DNA from: an uncultured Flavonifractor sp.
Lineage (GTDB): Bacteria > Bacillota > Clostridia > Oscillospirales > Oscillospiraceae
DNA: 64,000 nt
NCBI GenBank assembly: GCA_947346365.1
Contig: CANAAV010000007.1
Location: forward strand, 1-64,000
Reading direction: 5' to 3'
Shown: positions 26,491 to 35,063 of the stretch, piece after piece
Numbering within the stretch: the stretch's first letter is position 1
Layout of the letters: the number at the start of each line of letters is the position of its first letter
Position numbers and translations under genes: made by a program
Notes under the pieces: model-generated
Told to the model about the DNA's origin: nothing
Seen by the model: the letters and a program-made list of their open reading frames with translations, nothing else
The model's database searches: none

Positions 26491-27678
26491 ATGGAGAGAC
26501 AATACGACTGCCTTGCAGTGGGCTCCGGCATGGCCGGGGCGGTGGCAGCCCGGGTGTTGGCGGAGCAGGGCGGAAAACGGGTGCTGGTGTTGGAGCGCCG
26601 GGACCACATCGGCGGCAACGCCTATGACTGCCTGGATCACGCGGGAGTGCTTATCCACCGCTACGGTCCTCATATCTTTCACACCAACAGCAGGCGGGTC
26701 TATGATTATCTGTCCCGCTTCACCGCCTGGCGGGACTACCAACACCAGGTGGTAGCAAATATTCCCTGCCAGGACGGCCGGCTGGAATATCCGGTGCCCT
26801 TCAACCTCACCTCATTGGAGGCGGCCTTCGGTCCCGAGCGGGCCGTTTCTCTGGCGGACAGGCTTTTAACCGCCTACGGTCCGGAGCGGAAGGTCACGAT
26901 TTTGGAGCTGCGCCAGAATCCCGACCCGGAGATCGCCGCCCTGGCGGACTATGTCTATGACCACGTCTTCGTCCGCTATACTATGAAGCAGTGGGGGCAG
27001 ACACCCGAGGAAATCGACCCGGCTACCACCGCCCGGGTGCCGGTGTTCCTGTCCAGGGACAGCCGCTATTTTCAGGATACTTATCAGGGCATGCCCCAGC
27101 GGGGCTATACCCCTATGTTCCAGGCTATGCTGGACCACCCCAATATCACGCTGGCGCTGGGGCAGGACGCCCGAACCCGGTTGGAGCTGTCCGGCGGAGC
27201 GATCTGTCTGGACGGCGCGCCCTTCACCGGAACCGTGATTTATACCGGCGCGGTGGACGAGCTGTTCGGCCTCTGCTTCGGCCGCCTGCCCTACCGCACC
27301 CTTGACTTTTCCTATGAGACCCACCCGGTAGATTTCTGGCAGACCCACGGCACGGTCAACTACACCGTTGACGAAGCCTACACCCGGATTACCGAATTCA
27401 AGTATCTGACCGGCCAGCAGCTGCCCGGCAGGACCACCATTGTGAAAGAGTATTCCAGGGCGTACACCGGCAATGAGGGGGAGATTCCCTATTACGCCAT
27501 CATCAGCCCCCAGAACAACGCCCTTTATGAGAAATACCGCGCTCTGTCCGGGCAGTTTCCCAACCTGCACCTGCTGGGCCGTCTGGCGGAATACAAATAC
27601 TACAACATGGACGCCATCGTCCTGCGGGCGCTGGAGCTGTGTGACGGTCTGCTGAAAGGAGCCCACACCCATGTCTAA
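26491..27678 (+). CDS. glf: UDP-galactopyranose mutase
   Basis: 395-aa FAD enzyme that interconverts UDP-galactopyranose and UDP-galactofuranose. The Rossmann FAD motif is AVGSGMAGAVAARVLAE (about 9-25), followed by ERRDHIGGNAYD; YGPHIFHT and the C-terminal LLGRLAEYKYYNMD are hallmark segments. It supplies galactofuranose for surface glycans; the next gene, overlapping by 8 bp, is a glycosyltransferase that may use it. Normal length. GAGAAAGGAAC precedes the ATG. Confidence 0.96.
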   Translation: MERQYDCLAVGSGMAGAVAARVLAEQGGKRVLVLERRDHIGGNAYDCLDHAGVLIHRYGPHIFHTNSRRVYDYLSRFTAWRDYQHQVVANIPCQDGRLEYPVPFNLTSLEAAFGPERAVSLADRLLTAYGPERKVTILELRQNPDPEIAALADYVYDHVFVRYTMKQWGQTPEEIDPATTARVPVFLSRDSRYFQDTYQGMPQRGYTPMFQAMLDHPNITLALGQDARTRLELSGGAICLDGAPFTGTVIYTGAVDELFGLCFGRLPYRTLDFSYETHPVDFWQTHGTVNYTVDEAYTRITEFKYLTGQQLPGRTTIVKEYSRAYTGNEGEIPYYAIISPQNNALYEKYRALSGQFPNLHLLGRLAEYKYYNMDAIVLRALELCDGLLKGAHTHV

Positions 27679-28699
27679 AATCATCACCTTTGCCGTACCC
27701 TGTTACAACTCCGCCGCCTATATGGACCACTGTGTGCAAACTCTGCTCACCGGCGGCGACGACATTGAGATCATCTTAATCGACGACGGCTCTACCAAAG
27801 ACGACACCCCCGCCATCTGCGACCGCTACGCGGCGGAGTACCCGAACATCGTCAAGGCCATCCATCAGGAAAACGGCGGCCACGGCGAGGGGGTCAACCA
27901 GGGCCTGCGCCATGCCGCGGGGCTTTATTATAAGGTGGTGGATTCCGACGACTGGCTGGACGAGCGCTCCCTCCAGCAGGCCCTTCAGCAGCTGCGCCGT
28001 TTTGCGCTTGCGGAGCGGCCGGTGGACCTTTTCATCGCCAATTATGTGTATGAGCACGTGGAGGACAACACCCGCAAGGTCATGGGCTACCGCAATGTGT
28101 TCCCCACCGGGCGGGTGTTTACCTGGGCGGATATCGGACGCTTCCGCCCTTCGCAGTACCTGTTGATGCACTCGGTCATCTACCGCACCCAGGTTCTGCG
28201 GGACTGTGCGCTGGAGCTGCCCCGCCACACCTTTTATGTGGACAACATCTTCGTCTACCAGCCCCTGCCGGCGGTCAAAACCCTGTATTACATGGATATC
28301 GACCTCTACCGCTATTTCATCGGCCGGGCGGACCAAAGCGTCAACGAGCAGGTCATGGTCAAGCGGGTGGACCAGCAGCTGCGGGTCACCCGCCTGATGA
28401 TCGACGCCCACAACCTAAACGCCGTGCGCTCCCGTCTGCCCAAGCTGGGCCGGTACATGACCAGCTATCTGTCTATGATGATGACGATCTCCTCCATCTT
28501 TCTCATCATCGACGGCTCCCCCGCCGCCCTGGGCAAAAAAACTGAGCTGTGGGAATACCTGCGCATGGTTGACCGGAAGCTCTACCACAAGCTCAAATAC
28601 CGCTCGGTCTCCCTGGTTGGGAATATTCCCGGCTATCAGGGGCGGAAGCTGTCGGTACATCTATACCGCATGGCCCGGAAAATTTATAAGTTCAATTAG
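27671..28699 (+). CDS. GT2 family glycosyltransferase
   Basis: 342 aa. ITFAVPCYNSAAYMDHCV (about 5-22), LIDDGSTKDD and the DXD-like KVVDSDDWLDERS (about 94-106) define a GT-A fold family 2 transferase. The C-terminal region is basic and may associate with the membrane. It overlaps glf by 8 bp and is translationally coupled, so a galactofuranosyl transfer role is plausible but unproven. Confidence 0.85.
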   Translation: MSKIITFAVPCYNSAAYMDHCVQTLLTGGDDIEIILIDDGSTKDDTPAICDRYAAEYPNIVKAIHQENGGHGEGVNQGLRHAAGLYYKVVDSDDWLDERSLQQALQQLRRFALAERPVDLFIANYVYEHVEDNTRKVMGYRNVFPTGRVFTWADIGRFRPSQYLLMHSVIYRTQVLRDCALELPRHTFYVDNIFVYQPLPAVKTLYYMDIDLYRYFIGRADQSVNEQVMVKRVDQQLRVTRLMIDAHNLNAVRSRLPKLGRYMTSYLSMMMTISSIFLIIDGSPAALGKKTELWEYLRMVDRKLYHKLKYRSVSLVGNIPGYQGRKLSVHLYRMARKIYKFN

Positions 28700-28733
28700 C
28701 GCTTGCCCGCCTGGCGAGGGTCTTGCAAAAACC

Positions 28734-28765
28734 GGGGCCCGGATTCATAGAATCCGGGCCCCTTT
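28734..28765. terminator. Bidirectional terminator
   Basis: Perfect stem GGGGCCCGGATTC / GAATCCGGGCCCC with an ATA loop, then TTTGCTTTTT on the plus strand. It separates the glf operon from the convergent hydrogenase gene. Confidence 0.85.
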
Positions 28766-28787
28766 GCTTTTTGATGCATGCAGCAGC

Positions 28788-30215
28788 TCACGCCTGCTTC
28801 TGACGGGCGGCGTCCAGCGACTGCTGGATTGTGCGCCCCTGCGCCTGCTTGGCATGGCGGTCCACGTCCGCCTGGTTGCGGGGACTGCGGATCAGTTGGG
28901 CGGGGCCCAGCACGCATCCGCCCTCACAGGCCATGCCCTCGATGAAGTTCACATCTCCAATGCTCTTGGCCGCCTTTAAAAACGCCACCCGGCAGGCCTC
29001 CAGTCCGCTGCACGCCTGGGACTTCAGGACAAAATCGCCGCCCTTCTCCTGCAGGGCCTGCATTACCGCGGCGGAAACGCCTCCGCTGTGGGCAAAGGCG
29101 CGCCCATAGCCGCTGGCCTGGTCCAGTCCGTCCTCCTCCAGCTCCTCCAGCTGAATATCCCTGGATTCAAACAGGGCGTACAGCTCCTCAAAGGTGAGCA
29201 CACAGTCCACAGCGCCCATCGTTTTGCCCAGGCGCATCTCTTTTTTCTTCGCCACACAGGGCCCCACAAAAACCACCTTGGCCGCAGGGTCCTGTTCTTT
29301 GACATGCCGGGCCGCCATGACCATGGGGGAGGGCGTCTCGGAGATCAGGTGAGCCTGCTCCGGGAAATTTTTCTCCACAAAGTCTACAAAGGCCGGACAG
29401 CAGGAGGACGCCAGCATCTGCTTTTCCAGCAGCTCTTCCGCCTCGTGCTCGGCGGTCATGTCGGCGCCCAGGGCCACCTCGGCCACCCCCTGAAAGCCCA
29501 GCCGCTTCAGGCCGGTAATCACCTGTCCCAGCTTAGCCGGCGCGAACTGTCCCGCGACGGAAGGAGCCAGGATGGCGTACACCCGGTAGTTCCATTTCTC
29601 CGCGCCCTTGAGCAGCTGCACCGCGTCTACGATAAAGGATTTGTCCATAATGGCCCCAAAGGGACATTGATAGGTACAGGTGCCGCAGGAGGTGCACTTT
29701 GCCGGATCGACAAAGGCCTTTCGGTTCTCTCCCATGGAAATGGCCCCCGCCTTGCACCCCCGCTCGCAGGGACGCTGGTTTTTTTCGATGGCTCCATAGG
29801 GGCAGGCGGCAATGCACTTGCCGCAGGTGATGCATTTGGAGTGGTCGATCACCGCCCGGTGATTGACCACGGAGATGGCCCCCTTGGGACAGCTGTGCAT
29901 GCATCGAGTGGCGATGCACCCCCGGCAGGCGGGACCCACGGTGATTTCTGTCACCGGGCACTCGTCACAGGCGATATCCAGCACCTCTACCATATTGGGA
30001 TTGGACTTGTCTCCCCCCATGGCCAGCTTCACCCGCTGGGAGATGATGGCCCGTTCTTTATAAATACAGCAGCGCATTTTGGCCTCAGGTCCGGGAATGA
30101 TCTGCTCCGGAATGTCCAAAACACCCGTCTGAAGATCGTCTTTCCAGGCCAGCCGGGCCACCGCCCGGAGCACGTCGTTCTTCAGTTCCTGCACACTGGT
30201 TTCAAATACCCGCAT
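28788..30215 (-). CDS. Monomeric [FeFe] hydrogenase with ferredoxin-like domain
   Basis: 475 aa from the ATG at 30215; the open frame extends to 30299, but that stretch has no family features. N-terminal Cys clusters (CRGCIATRCMHSCPKGA, CITCGKCIAACPYGA, CTSCGTCTYQCPFGA) bind several 4Fe-4S centres. The H-cluster domain has all three motifs in variant form: SSCCPAF (L1), VGPCVAKKKEM (L2, Gly-Pro-Cys instead of Met-Pro-Cys) and EGMACEGGCVLGP (L3). This fits the group B-like hydrogenases, whose physiological role is unclear, rather than the classical group A enzymes. No maturation genes (HydE/F/G) are nearby. It could produce H2 from ferredoxin or act as a sensor. Confidence 0.85.
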   Translation of the reverse strand: MRVFETSVQELKNDVLRAVARLAWKDDLQTGVLDIPEQIIPGPEAKMRCCIYKERAIISQRVKLAMGGDKSNPNMVEVLDIACDECPVTEITVGPACRGCIATRCMHSCPKGAISVVNHRAVIDHSKCITCGKCIAACPYGAIEKNQRPCERGCKAGAISMGENRKAFVDPAKCTSCGTCTYQCPFGAIMDKSFIVDAVQLLKGAEKWNYRVYAILAPSVAGQFAPAKLGQVITGLKRLGFQGVAEVALGADMTAEHEAEELLEKQMLASSCCPAFVDFVEKNFPEQAHLISETPSPMVMAARHVKEQDPAAKVVFVGPCVAKKKEMRLGKTMGAVDCVLTFEELYALFESRDIQLEELEEDGLDQASGYGRAFAHSGGVSAAVMQALQEKGGDFVLKSQACSGLEACRVAFLKAAKSIGDVNFIEGMACEGGCVLGPAQLIRSPRNQADVDRHAKQAQGRTIQQSLDAARQKQA

Positions 30216-30353
30216 ATCCTGCCGCTCCTCTCTGTCTGGTCCGTTCTCTTTACCTTTAATAGCAGGCCTATGATACCTGGTTCCCACCAGTCCTGTCAAT
30301 CTGCAATCTTTCCCTGTATTTTGCCCATTTTCCGCCCTTTTTTGGAAAACCTT

Positions 30354-31442
30354 TCAGTTCACGCTCTCCGCCGGGACCTCCGGCGCGTACGCCGCCACCT
30401 CAATGCCAGTGTAGTACCACTTTAGAATTTCATCATAGCTTTTCCCCTGCTTGGCCAGCGTATTGGCCCCGTACTGGCTCATACCCACCCCGTGTCCATA
30501 GCCGGTAACGGAGAACGTGATTCCCTCTTCTCCAGCGCTGAGCGTAAAATTGGTAGAGCGCAGTCCGAACAGGGTGCGCAGGCTGCCGCCCCGGACCTCT
30601 ACCCCGCCAATTTCAACGTACGCCACGCCTCCGGCAGAATTGGCCACCGGGGCGGAGAACCAGCCGGAGGGCTCTCCGGACAGATCCGCGCCGGGATATT
30701 GTCCCAGCAGGATGCGTTTGAATTCCTCTGCGGAGACATGCACCTCGGAATGGTAGTTGGGCACGTCCTCCTCTCCCTCGGGGCTGTCCACGCCGCTCAG
30801 ATAGGGCACGCTGTTGCCCCAAACCTCCACCGCGTCCACCGTCCGCCCTGCAGCGGATGAGAAGAAGACCGCCTGGATGGGCGCGTTTTCATACAGGGCC
30901 GTCATGCCGTCAGTCTCCGCCACGGCGGCGGCGATTTTCGCTGTGTACTCCTCCGCCCGGTCTCCCCAATTGCCCGCAGCAGCCTCCGGGTCTATGTACG
31001 CCTGGCAGCAGGTGATGTCGCTGCACACGTCGGCGTCCGGATGGCTGGCGGAGACGCGCTCCATTTTCGCCAGCGTATAGGTCCGCGCCGCCACCGTTTG
31101 GGCCTTCAGCGCCTCCAGCTCAAAGGACGCGGGCATCTCGGCGGCTACCACCCGCCATAGGTATTTATCCAGCGGCAGGCTCAGCACCTCCCCGTCCCCC
31201 AGGGCCACCCGGACCGTGGTTTTCCGGTCCGTCTCCGGCAGCGGACTCACCACCACCCGGTCCAAAGGCAGGCCCGCCGTAGGGGCTGGGGACTTTGCGG
31301 GCCTCTCGTCCCCTCCCCCCATCAGCAGCAGGGGCAGCAGGAACAGCCCCGCCAGCAGAAACAGTCCGGCTGCCGCGACCAGCCGGGTAGAGTTGGGGCT
31401 CTCTTTTGCAAGTTTTCTTTTATCCTGATTCAATTTCTCCAT
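30354..31442 (-). CDS. spoIID: Stage II sporulation protein D, peptidoglycan lytic transglycosylase
   Basis: About 362 aa from the ATG at 31442; a TTG at 31463 is a less likely start because it abuts the ribosome site. One membrane anchor (AAAGLFLLAGLFLLPLLLMGG, about residues 23-43) is followed by an extracytoplasmic SpoIID domain. The catalytic Glu is in VAAEMPASFELEALKAQ and the zinc-site cysteines in DVCSDITCCQAYID; GYGHGVGMSQYGAN is the C-terminal signature. It degrades septal peptidoglycan during forespore engulfment together with SpoIIM and SpoIIP (not in this window). Confidence 0.92.
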   Translation of the reverse strand: MEKLNQDKRKLAKESPNSTRLVAAAGLFLLAGLFLLPLLLMGGGDERPAKSPAPTAGLPLDRVVVSPLPETDRKTTVRVALGDGEVLSLPLDKYLWRVVAAEMPASFELEALKAQTVAARTYTLAKMERVSASHPDADVCSDITCCQAYIDPEAAAGNWGDRAEEYTAKIAAAVAETDGMTALYENAPIQAVFFSSAAGRTVDAVEVWGNSVPYLSGVDSPEGEEDVPNYHSEVHVSAEEFKRILLGQYPGADLSGEPSGWFSAPVANSAGGVAYVEIGGVEVRGGSLRTLFGLRSTNFTLSAGEEGITFSVTGYGHGVGMSQYGANTLAKQGKSYDEILKWYYTGIEVAAYAPEVPAESVN

Positions 31443-31505
31443 CCCTTCCCGCTGTTCCCACAAAGTCCTTAACGGCTACAACCGCTTTATTTGTACCGTT
31501 TGTCA

Positions 31506-31534
31506 TTGACGGCGGCGGAAAATTGGGCTACAAT
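31506..31534 (+). promoter_or_regulatory. Promoter of citrate synthase gene 1
   Basis: -35 TTGACG (31506-31511), 17 bp, -10 TACAAT (31529-31534). Transcription from here excludes longer upstream starts and supports the ATG at 31571. Confidence 0.65.
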
Positions 31535-31570
31535 AACATGCATATAATATGGGCAAAGGAGCAAGCAAAC

Positions 31571-32938
31571 ATGCAAACCGACGTGAACGGCACTTCCATG
31601 GCTTTTATTGAAAGTCTATGCGGCGAATACCGCAGGCATAACCAGATCGACCCGGCCTGCTACGAAAAGTACGAGGTGAAGCGGGGCCTGCGCAACCCGG
31701 ACGGCACCGGCGTCATGGCGGGAGTAACCCAGATCGGCAATGTAATGGGCTATTACATCCAGGACGGGGAGCGGGTGCCCGCCCCGGGGCGGCTGGTCTA
31801 CCGCGGCATCGACGTGGAGGCCCTGATCGGCGGCTTTACCAGCGAGGGGCGCTTTGGCTTTGAGGAGACGGCCTACCTGCTGCTTATGGGCGCGCTGCCC
31901 ACGCGCCCGCAGCTCACCGGTTTTCAGCAGCTGCTCTCCGATCACGAGACGCTGCCCCATATGTTCACCGAGGACATGATTCTCAAGGCTCCCAGCCCCG
32001 ACGTGATGAACAAGCTGGCCCGCTCAGTGCTGGCGCTGTACTCCTATGACCCGGATCCGGACGGGCTGTCTCTGCCCAATCAGCTGCGCCAGGCGGTGGA
32101 GCTGATCGCCCGGGTGCCGGTCATCGTGGCCCATGCCTTTGCTGTGAAGCGGCACTATTACAACAATGAATCTCTCTATCTCCACCGCCCCCAGCCGGGG
32201 CTGAGCGTGGCCGAAAACTTCCTCTACTCCGTCCGGCACGACAACCAGTACACCCAGCAGGAAGCCCGGCTGCTGGACCTTTGCCTGGTGCTCCACGCGG
32301 AACACGGCGGCGGGAACAACTCCGCCTTTGCCTGCCGGGTGCTCTCCTCCTCGGGGACGGACATCTATTCCGCCATTTCCGCCGCGGTGGGCTCCTTGAA
32401 GGGGCCCCGCCACGGCGGAGCCAACAAAAAAGTCATGGAGATGTTCTCTTGCATTGAGCAGGAGGTTCGGGACTGGAAGGACGACGAGGAGGTGTGCGCC
32501 TGCCTGGAGCGGCTGCTCCGCAAGCAGACCGGGGACCGCTCAGGGCTCATTTACGGCATGGGCCACGCCATCTATACCATTTCAGACCCCCGCGCCGTCA
32601 TTCTCAAGCGCTTCGCCAGGCGTCTGGCAGAGGACAAGGGGATGCTGGAGGAGTTCGAGCTCTTTGAGGCGGTGGAACGCCTGACCCCCCAGATGCTCCA
32701 CAAGGTCCGGGGGGAAAACAAGGTGGTCTGCGCCAACGTGGACCTGTTTTCCGGCCTGGTCTATAAAATGATGGGCATTCCTCAGGAGCTGTATACCCCC
32801 CTCTTCGCCGTGGCCCGAATGGTGGGCTGGTGCGCCCACCGGATTGAGGAGGTCTATCAGCCCAGCAACCGCATCATCCGTCCCGCCTATAAGGCGGTGG
32901 CCCCCATGAGTACCTTCGTACCGCTCGACCAGCGGTAA
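31571..32938 (+). CDS. Citrate/2-methylcitrate synthase, copy 1
   Basis: 455 aa from the ATG at 31571 (AAAGGA upstream). It condenses oxaloacetate with acetyl-CoA (or propionyl-CoA). Family segments: RLVYRGIDVEALIGG (about 78-92), LHAEHGGGNNSAF with the catalytic His, YGMGHAIYTISDPRA with the second His, and the C-terminal GWCAHRIEEVYQPSNRIIRPAY. The enzyme is of the larger Firmicutes type with an N-terminal extension. A close paralogue lies at 48501-49874 on the other strand. Followed by a strong terminator at 33002. Confidence 0.92.
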   Translation: MQTDVNGTSMAFIESLCGEYRRHNQIDPACYEKYEVKRGLRNPDGTGVMAGVTQIGNVMGYYIQDGERVPAPGRLVYRGIDVEALIGGFTSEGRFGFEETAYLLLMGALPTRPQLTGFQQLLSDHETLPHMFTEDMILKAPSPDVMNKLARSVLALYSYDPDPDGLSLPNQLRQAVELIARVPVIVAHAFAVKRHYYNNESLYLHRPQPGLSVAENFLYSVRHDNQYTQQEARLLDLCLVLHAEHGGGNNSAFACRVLSSSGTDIYSAISAAVGSLKGPRHGGANKKVMEMFSCIEQEVRDWKDDEEVCACLERLLRKQTGDRSGLIYGMGHAIYTISDPRAVILKRFARRLAEDKGMLEEFELFEAVERLTPQMLHKVRGENKVVCANVDLFSGLVYKMMGIPQELYTPLFAVARMVGWCAHRIEEVYQPSNRIIRPAYKAVAPMSTFVPLDQR

Positions 32939-33001
32939 CGCTGTACCGTACTCCCTTTGCCCGCACGCTCGCGGACTAATTTGATTTTTCCGACAGCCTG
33001 T

Positions 33002-33038
33002 GACCGCCGGAGCGCTCAGCGCTCCGGCGGTCTTTTTT
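33002..33038 (+). terminator. Terminator of citrate synthase gene 1
   Basis: GACCGCCGGAGCGCT / AGCGCTCCGGCGGTC stem followed by TTTTTT. Confidence 0.9.
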
Positions 33039-33040
33039 GT

Positions 33041-33739
33041 TCAGATCAGCCAAAACAGCTTGTTCTGCGCCATCTGCATTCCCGCCCGCTCCTGCAGGCG
33101 CAGGGAGGGCGCGTTATCCGCGAATATCTGTCCAAAGGGGATCGCGCTGCGCTCCATCGCCAGGCGCACCGCCCCGTGGAGCAGGGCCAGCCCCAGCCCC
33201 CGGCGGCGGTAGGCGGGCAGCACCTCCAGCATTCCGATGCTCCCCTCGGCGTGGAAGCCCACAAAGCCCGCGGGCTTCCGGTCCACAAACACTCCCAGCA
33301 TTCCGTCCCGGATGACCGCTTCAATGTACTCCACCCCGCCGAAGGAGTGGCTGTAGTGCTGGTAGACCCAGGGGGCCCAGCTGGGGTCCAGCAGGCGCAG
33401 GTCCGCCTGGGGCTTGGGCGGAGGAACGGGAGAGGTCCACACCGCCTGACAGCAGATCTGCTCCTCCAGCAGACCGCAGCGCTTGGCGGCCTGCTCCTTG
33501 TACCACATCTCATGGCCCACCAGCAGCTCGCATTTGGGCAGCAGCTCCAGACACCGCCGGGCGGCCTCAGGGGTGCGGGCGGACATCATATAGACCTCCC
33601 CCCGCCGCTCATGGAGCAGCACCCCGTCCTCTCGGGCGTAGAGAAGCTCCGCCGTCCCCCGGCGCAGGGGCTCCAGCATATCCGCATAGCACAGCCGGTC
33701 TTGCCCCAAATAGGCCAGGGCCTGTAGCTTTTCTTCCAT
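33041..33739 (-). CDS. GNAT family N-acetyltransferase (two-part)
   Basis: 232 aa. The N-terminal 110 residues form a divergent GNAT-like half. The C-terminal half has the acetyl-CoA site MLEVLPAYRRRGLGLALLHGA (about 169-189), with the Q/RxxGxG/A signature, and LRLQERAGMQMAQNKLFW at the end. The ATG directly follows the stop of the kinase gene (TGAATG), so the two are coupled. Substrate unknown. Confidence 0.8.
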   Translation of the reverse strand: MEEKLQALAYLGQDRLCYADMLEPLRRGTAELLYAREDGVLLHERRGEVYMMSARTPEAARRCLELLPKCELLVGHEMWYKEQAAKRCGLLEEQICCQAVWTSPVPPPKPQADLRLLDPSWAPWVYQHYSHSFGGVEYIEAVIRDGMLGVFVDRKPAGFVGFHAEGSIGMLEVLPAYRRRGLGLALLHGAVRLAMERSAIPFGQIFADNAPSLRLQERAGMQMAQNKLFWLI

Positions 33740-34873
33740 TCAATGTTCCTCCTCATACAGGGGCAGGGTGATGATAAAGCTGGTAAAGCGCCCATTGCTC
33801 TCCGCCCGGATGCCGCCCCCATGGCGCTCCACAATCTCTTTGGCGATGGCCAGTCCCAGCCCCGCCCCGCCGGTGCGGGAGGAGCGGGCGGCGTCCAGCC
33901 GGTAAAATTTACGGAAGATGTTGGCCAGCTCTCCCTCCGGAACCTCCAGCCCCTCGTTGCGCACGGCTACCTGGGCCGAGCCCCGGAGGGCCCGGGCTGT
34001 CAGCTCCACCTGCCCGCCGGGGATGCTGTAGCTGACGGCGTTGCGCAGCACGTTGTCAAATACCCGGGCCAGCTTATCCGGATCCCCCAGCACCGTCAGG
34101 TGATGCTCGATCTCCACAACACACTCCAGCTGCTTTTCCGCAAAAAGGGGGTAAAATTCATCGGACAGCTGCTCCAGCAGCATCGAAAGCTGGATGGGGC
34201 AGCGCTCCTCCGGCCCGCTGTCCAAGTCCATGCGGGTGATGTCAAAAAACTCCCCCAGCAGCTCCTCCAGCCGCCGGGCTTTGTCCAGGGCTATACCGGT
34301 AAATTTGCTTCTCTGCTCCGCCGTCAGGCCGGGGTCGTCCCGCAGCAGGGTCAGATAGCCCACCACCGACGTCAGCGGCGTTTTGAGATCGTGGGCCAAA
34401 AAAGCAATCAGGTCCTGGCGGCGCTGCTCGCTCTCCCGGGCGGCCTGACGGCGCTGCTCCAGCTGCAGGCGCACAGCGTCCAGGTCCTCCGCCAGGGGAC
34501 TCAGCTCGCGGGGCAGGCACACCGGCCGGGCGGAGTCCTCCACCACCTGGCGTACCGTGCGGCGCACCTGTTCCATCCAACGGGTGAAGCGGCTGAGCAC
34601 CAAATAAAAGGACGTCACCAGCAGAAAAAGCAGCCCAGCCGTCAAAATACTCCCCCGGCTGCTGCGGATGTAGAGCTGATAGACCTCCAGGGCCTCCTCC
34701 TCGGTCTGGCCGAACAGGGACTGCGCCCCCCAGCAGAACAGCCGGGATACCGGGTCCTGAAACAGGCTGCCCAGCACATTCAGCAGCAGCAGGCCCGCCC
34801 CGGCCGCCAACGCCGTGCCCCCAGCCGCCAGCAACAGCATTTTCAGTTTCAACCGGGTATAGCTGTGCTTCAC
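33740..34873 (-). CDS. Sensor histidine kinase, VanS/PhoR-like, orphan
   Basis: 377 aa, GTG start with GGGGAGGGACGG upstream. Two membrane segments (about 11-35 and 75-95) flank a short external loop. They are followed by a HAMP-like linker, DHp with phospho-acceptor His161 in AFLAHDLKTPLTSV, and HATPase_c boxes RVFDNVLRNAVSYS, NIFRKFYRLD and GAGLGLAIAKEIVERHGG. Catalytically complete. No response regulator lies on either side, which is unusual because VanS-type kinases normally follow one; the upstream side shows signs of rearrangement (see the 35064 gene). Confidence 0.9.
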   Translation of the reverse strand: MKHSYTRLKLKMLLLAAGGTALAAGAGLLLLNVLGSLFQDPVSRLFCWGAQSLFGQTEEEALEVYQLYIRSSRGSILTAGLLFLLVTSFYLVLSRFTRWMEQVRRTVRQVVEDSARPVCLPRELSPLAEDLDAVRLQLEQRRQAARESEQRRQDLIAFLAHDLKTPLTSVVGYLTLLRDDPGLTAEQRSKFTGIALDKARRLEELLGEFFDITRMDLDSGPEERCPIQLSMLLEQLSDEFYPLFAEKQLECVVEIEHHLTVLGDPDKLARVFDNVLRNAVSYSIPGGQVELTARALRGSAQVAVRNEGLEVPEGELANIFRKFYRLDAARSSRTGGAGLGLAIAKEIVERHGGGIRAESNGRFTSFIITLPLYEEEH

Positions 34874-34905
34874 ACCCGTCCCTCCCCGCGGCCGGTTTCT
34901 TTTTC

Positions 34906-34934
34906 ATGGTATCACGTGCCGGAAAAAAATGCAA
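34906..34934 (-). promoter_or_regulatory. Candidate promoter of the kinase-GNAT operon
   Basis: Minus strand: TTGCAT (34934-34929), 17 bp, TACCAT (34911-34906), 32 bp before the GTG start. Confidence 0.4.
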
Positions 34935-34968
34935 TGGGCCCGAAGCGCGATTTCCGCAAAATATCTTA

Positions 34969-35007
34969 GAACAAACGTTTGCGCTTCTCCGCAAAATGTG
35001 TTATACT
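34969..35007 (+). promoter_or_regulatory. SOS (LexA) box with promoter
   Basis: GAACAAACGTTT (34969-34980) matches the Gram-positive LexA site GAAC-N4-GTTC with one mismatch. It overlaps the -35 element TTGCGC (34979-34984), followed by 17 bp and -10 TATACT (35002-35007). LexA bound here would block transcription of the genes that follow, which end with lexA itself 0.9 kb downstream. No other LexA-like site was seen directly upstream of lexA. Confidence 0.6.
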
Positions 35008-35063
35008 ATGAAGGAGTTATGCCTGTGGCGCCCGGCCCCCGCGTTGGAAAGGAGAGCGGCAGT

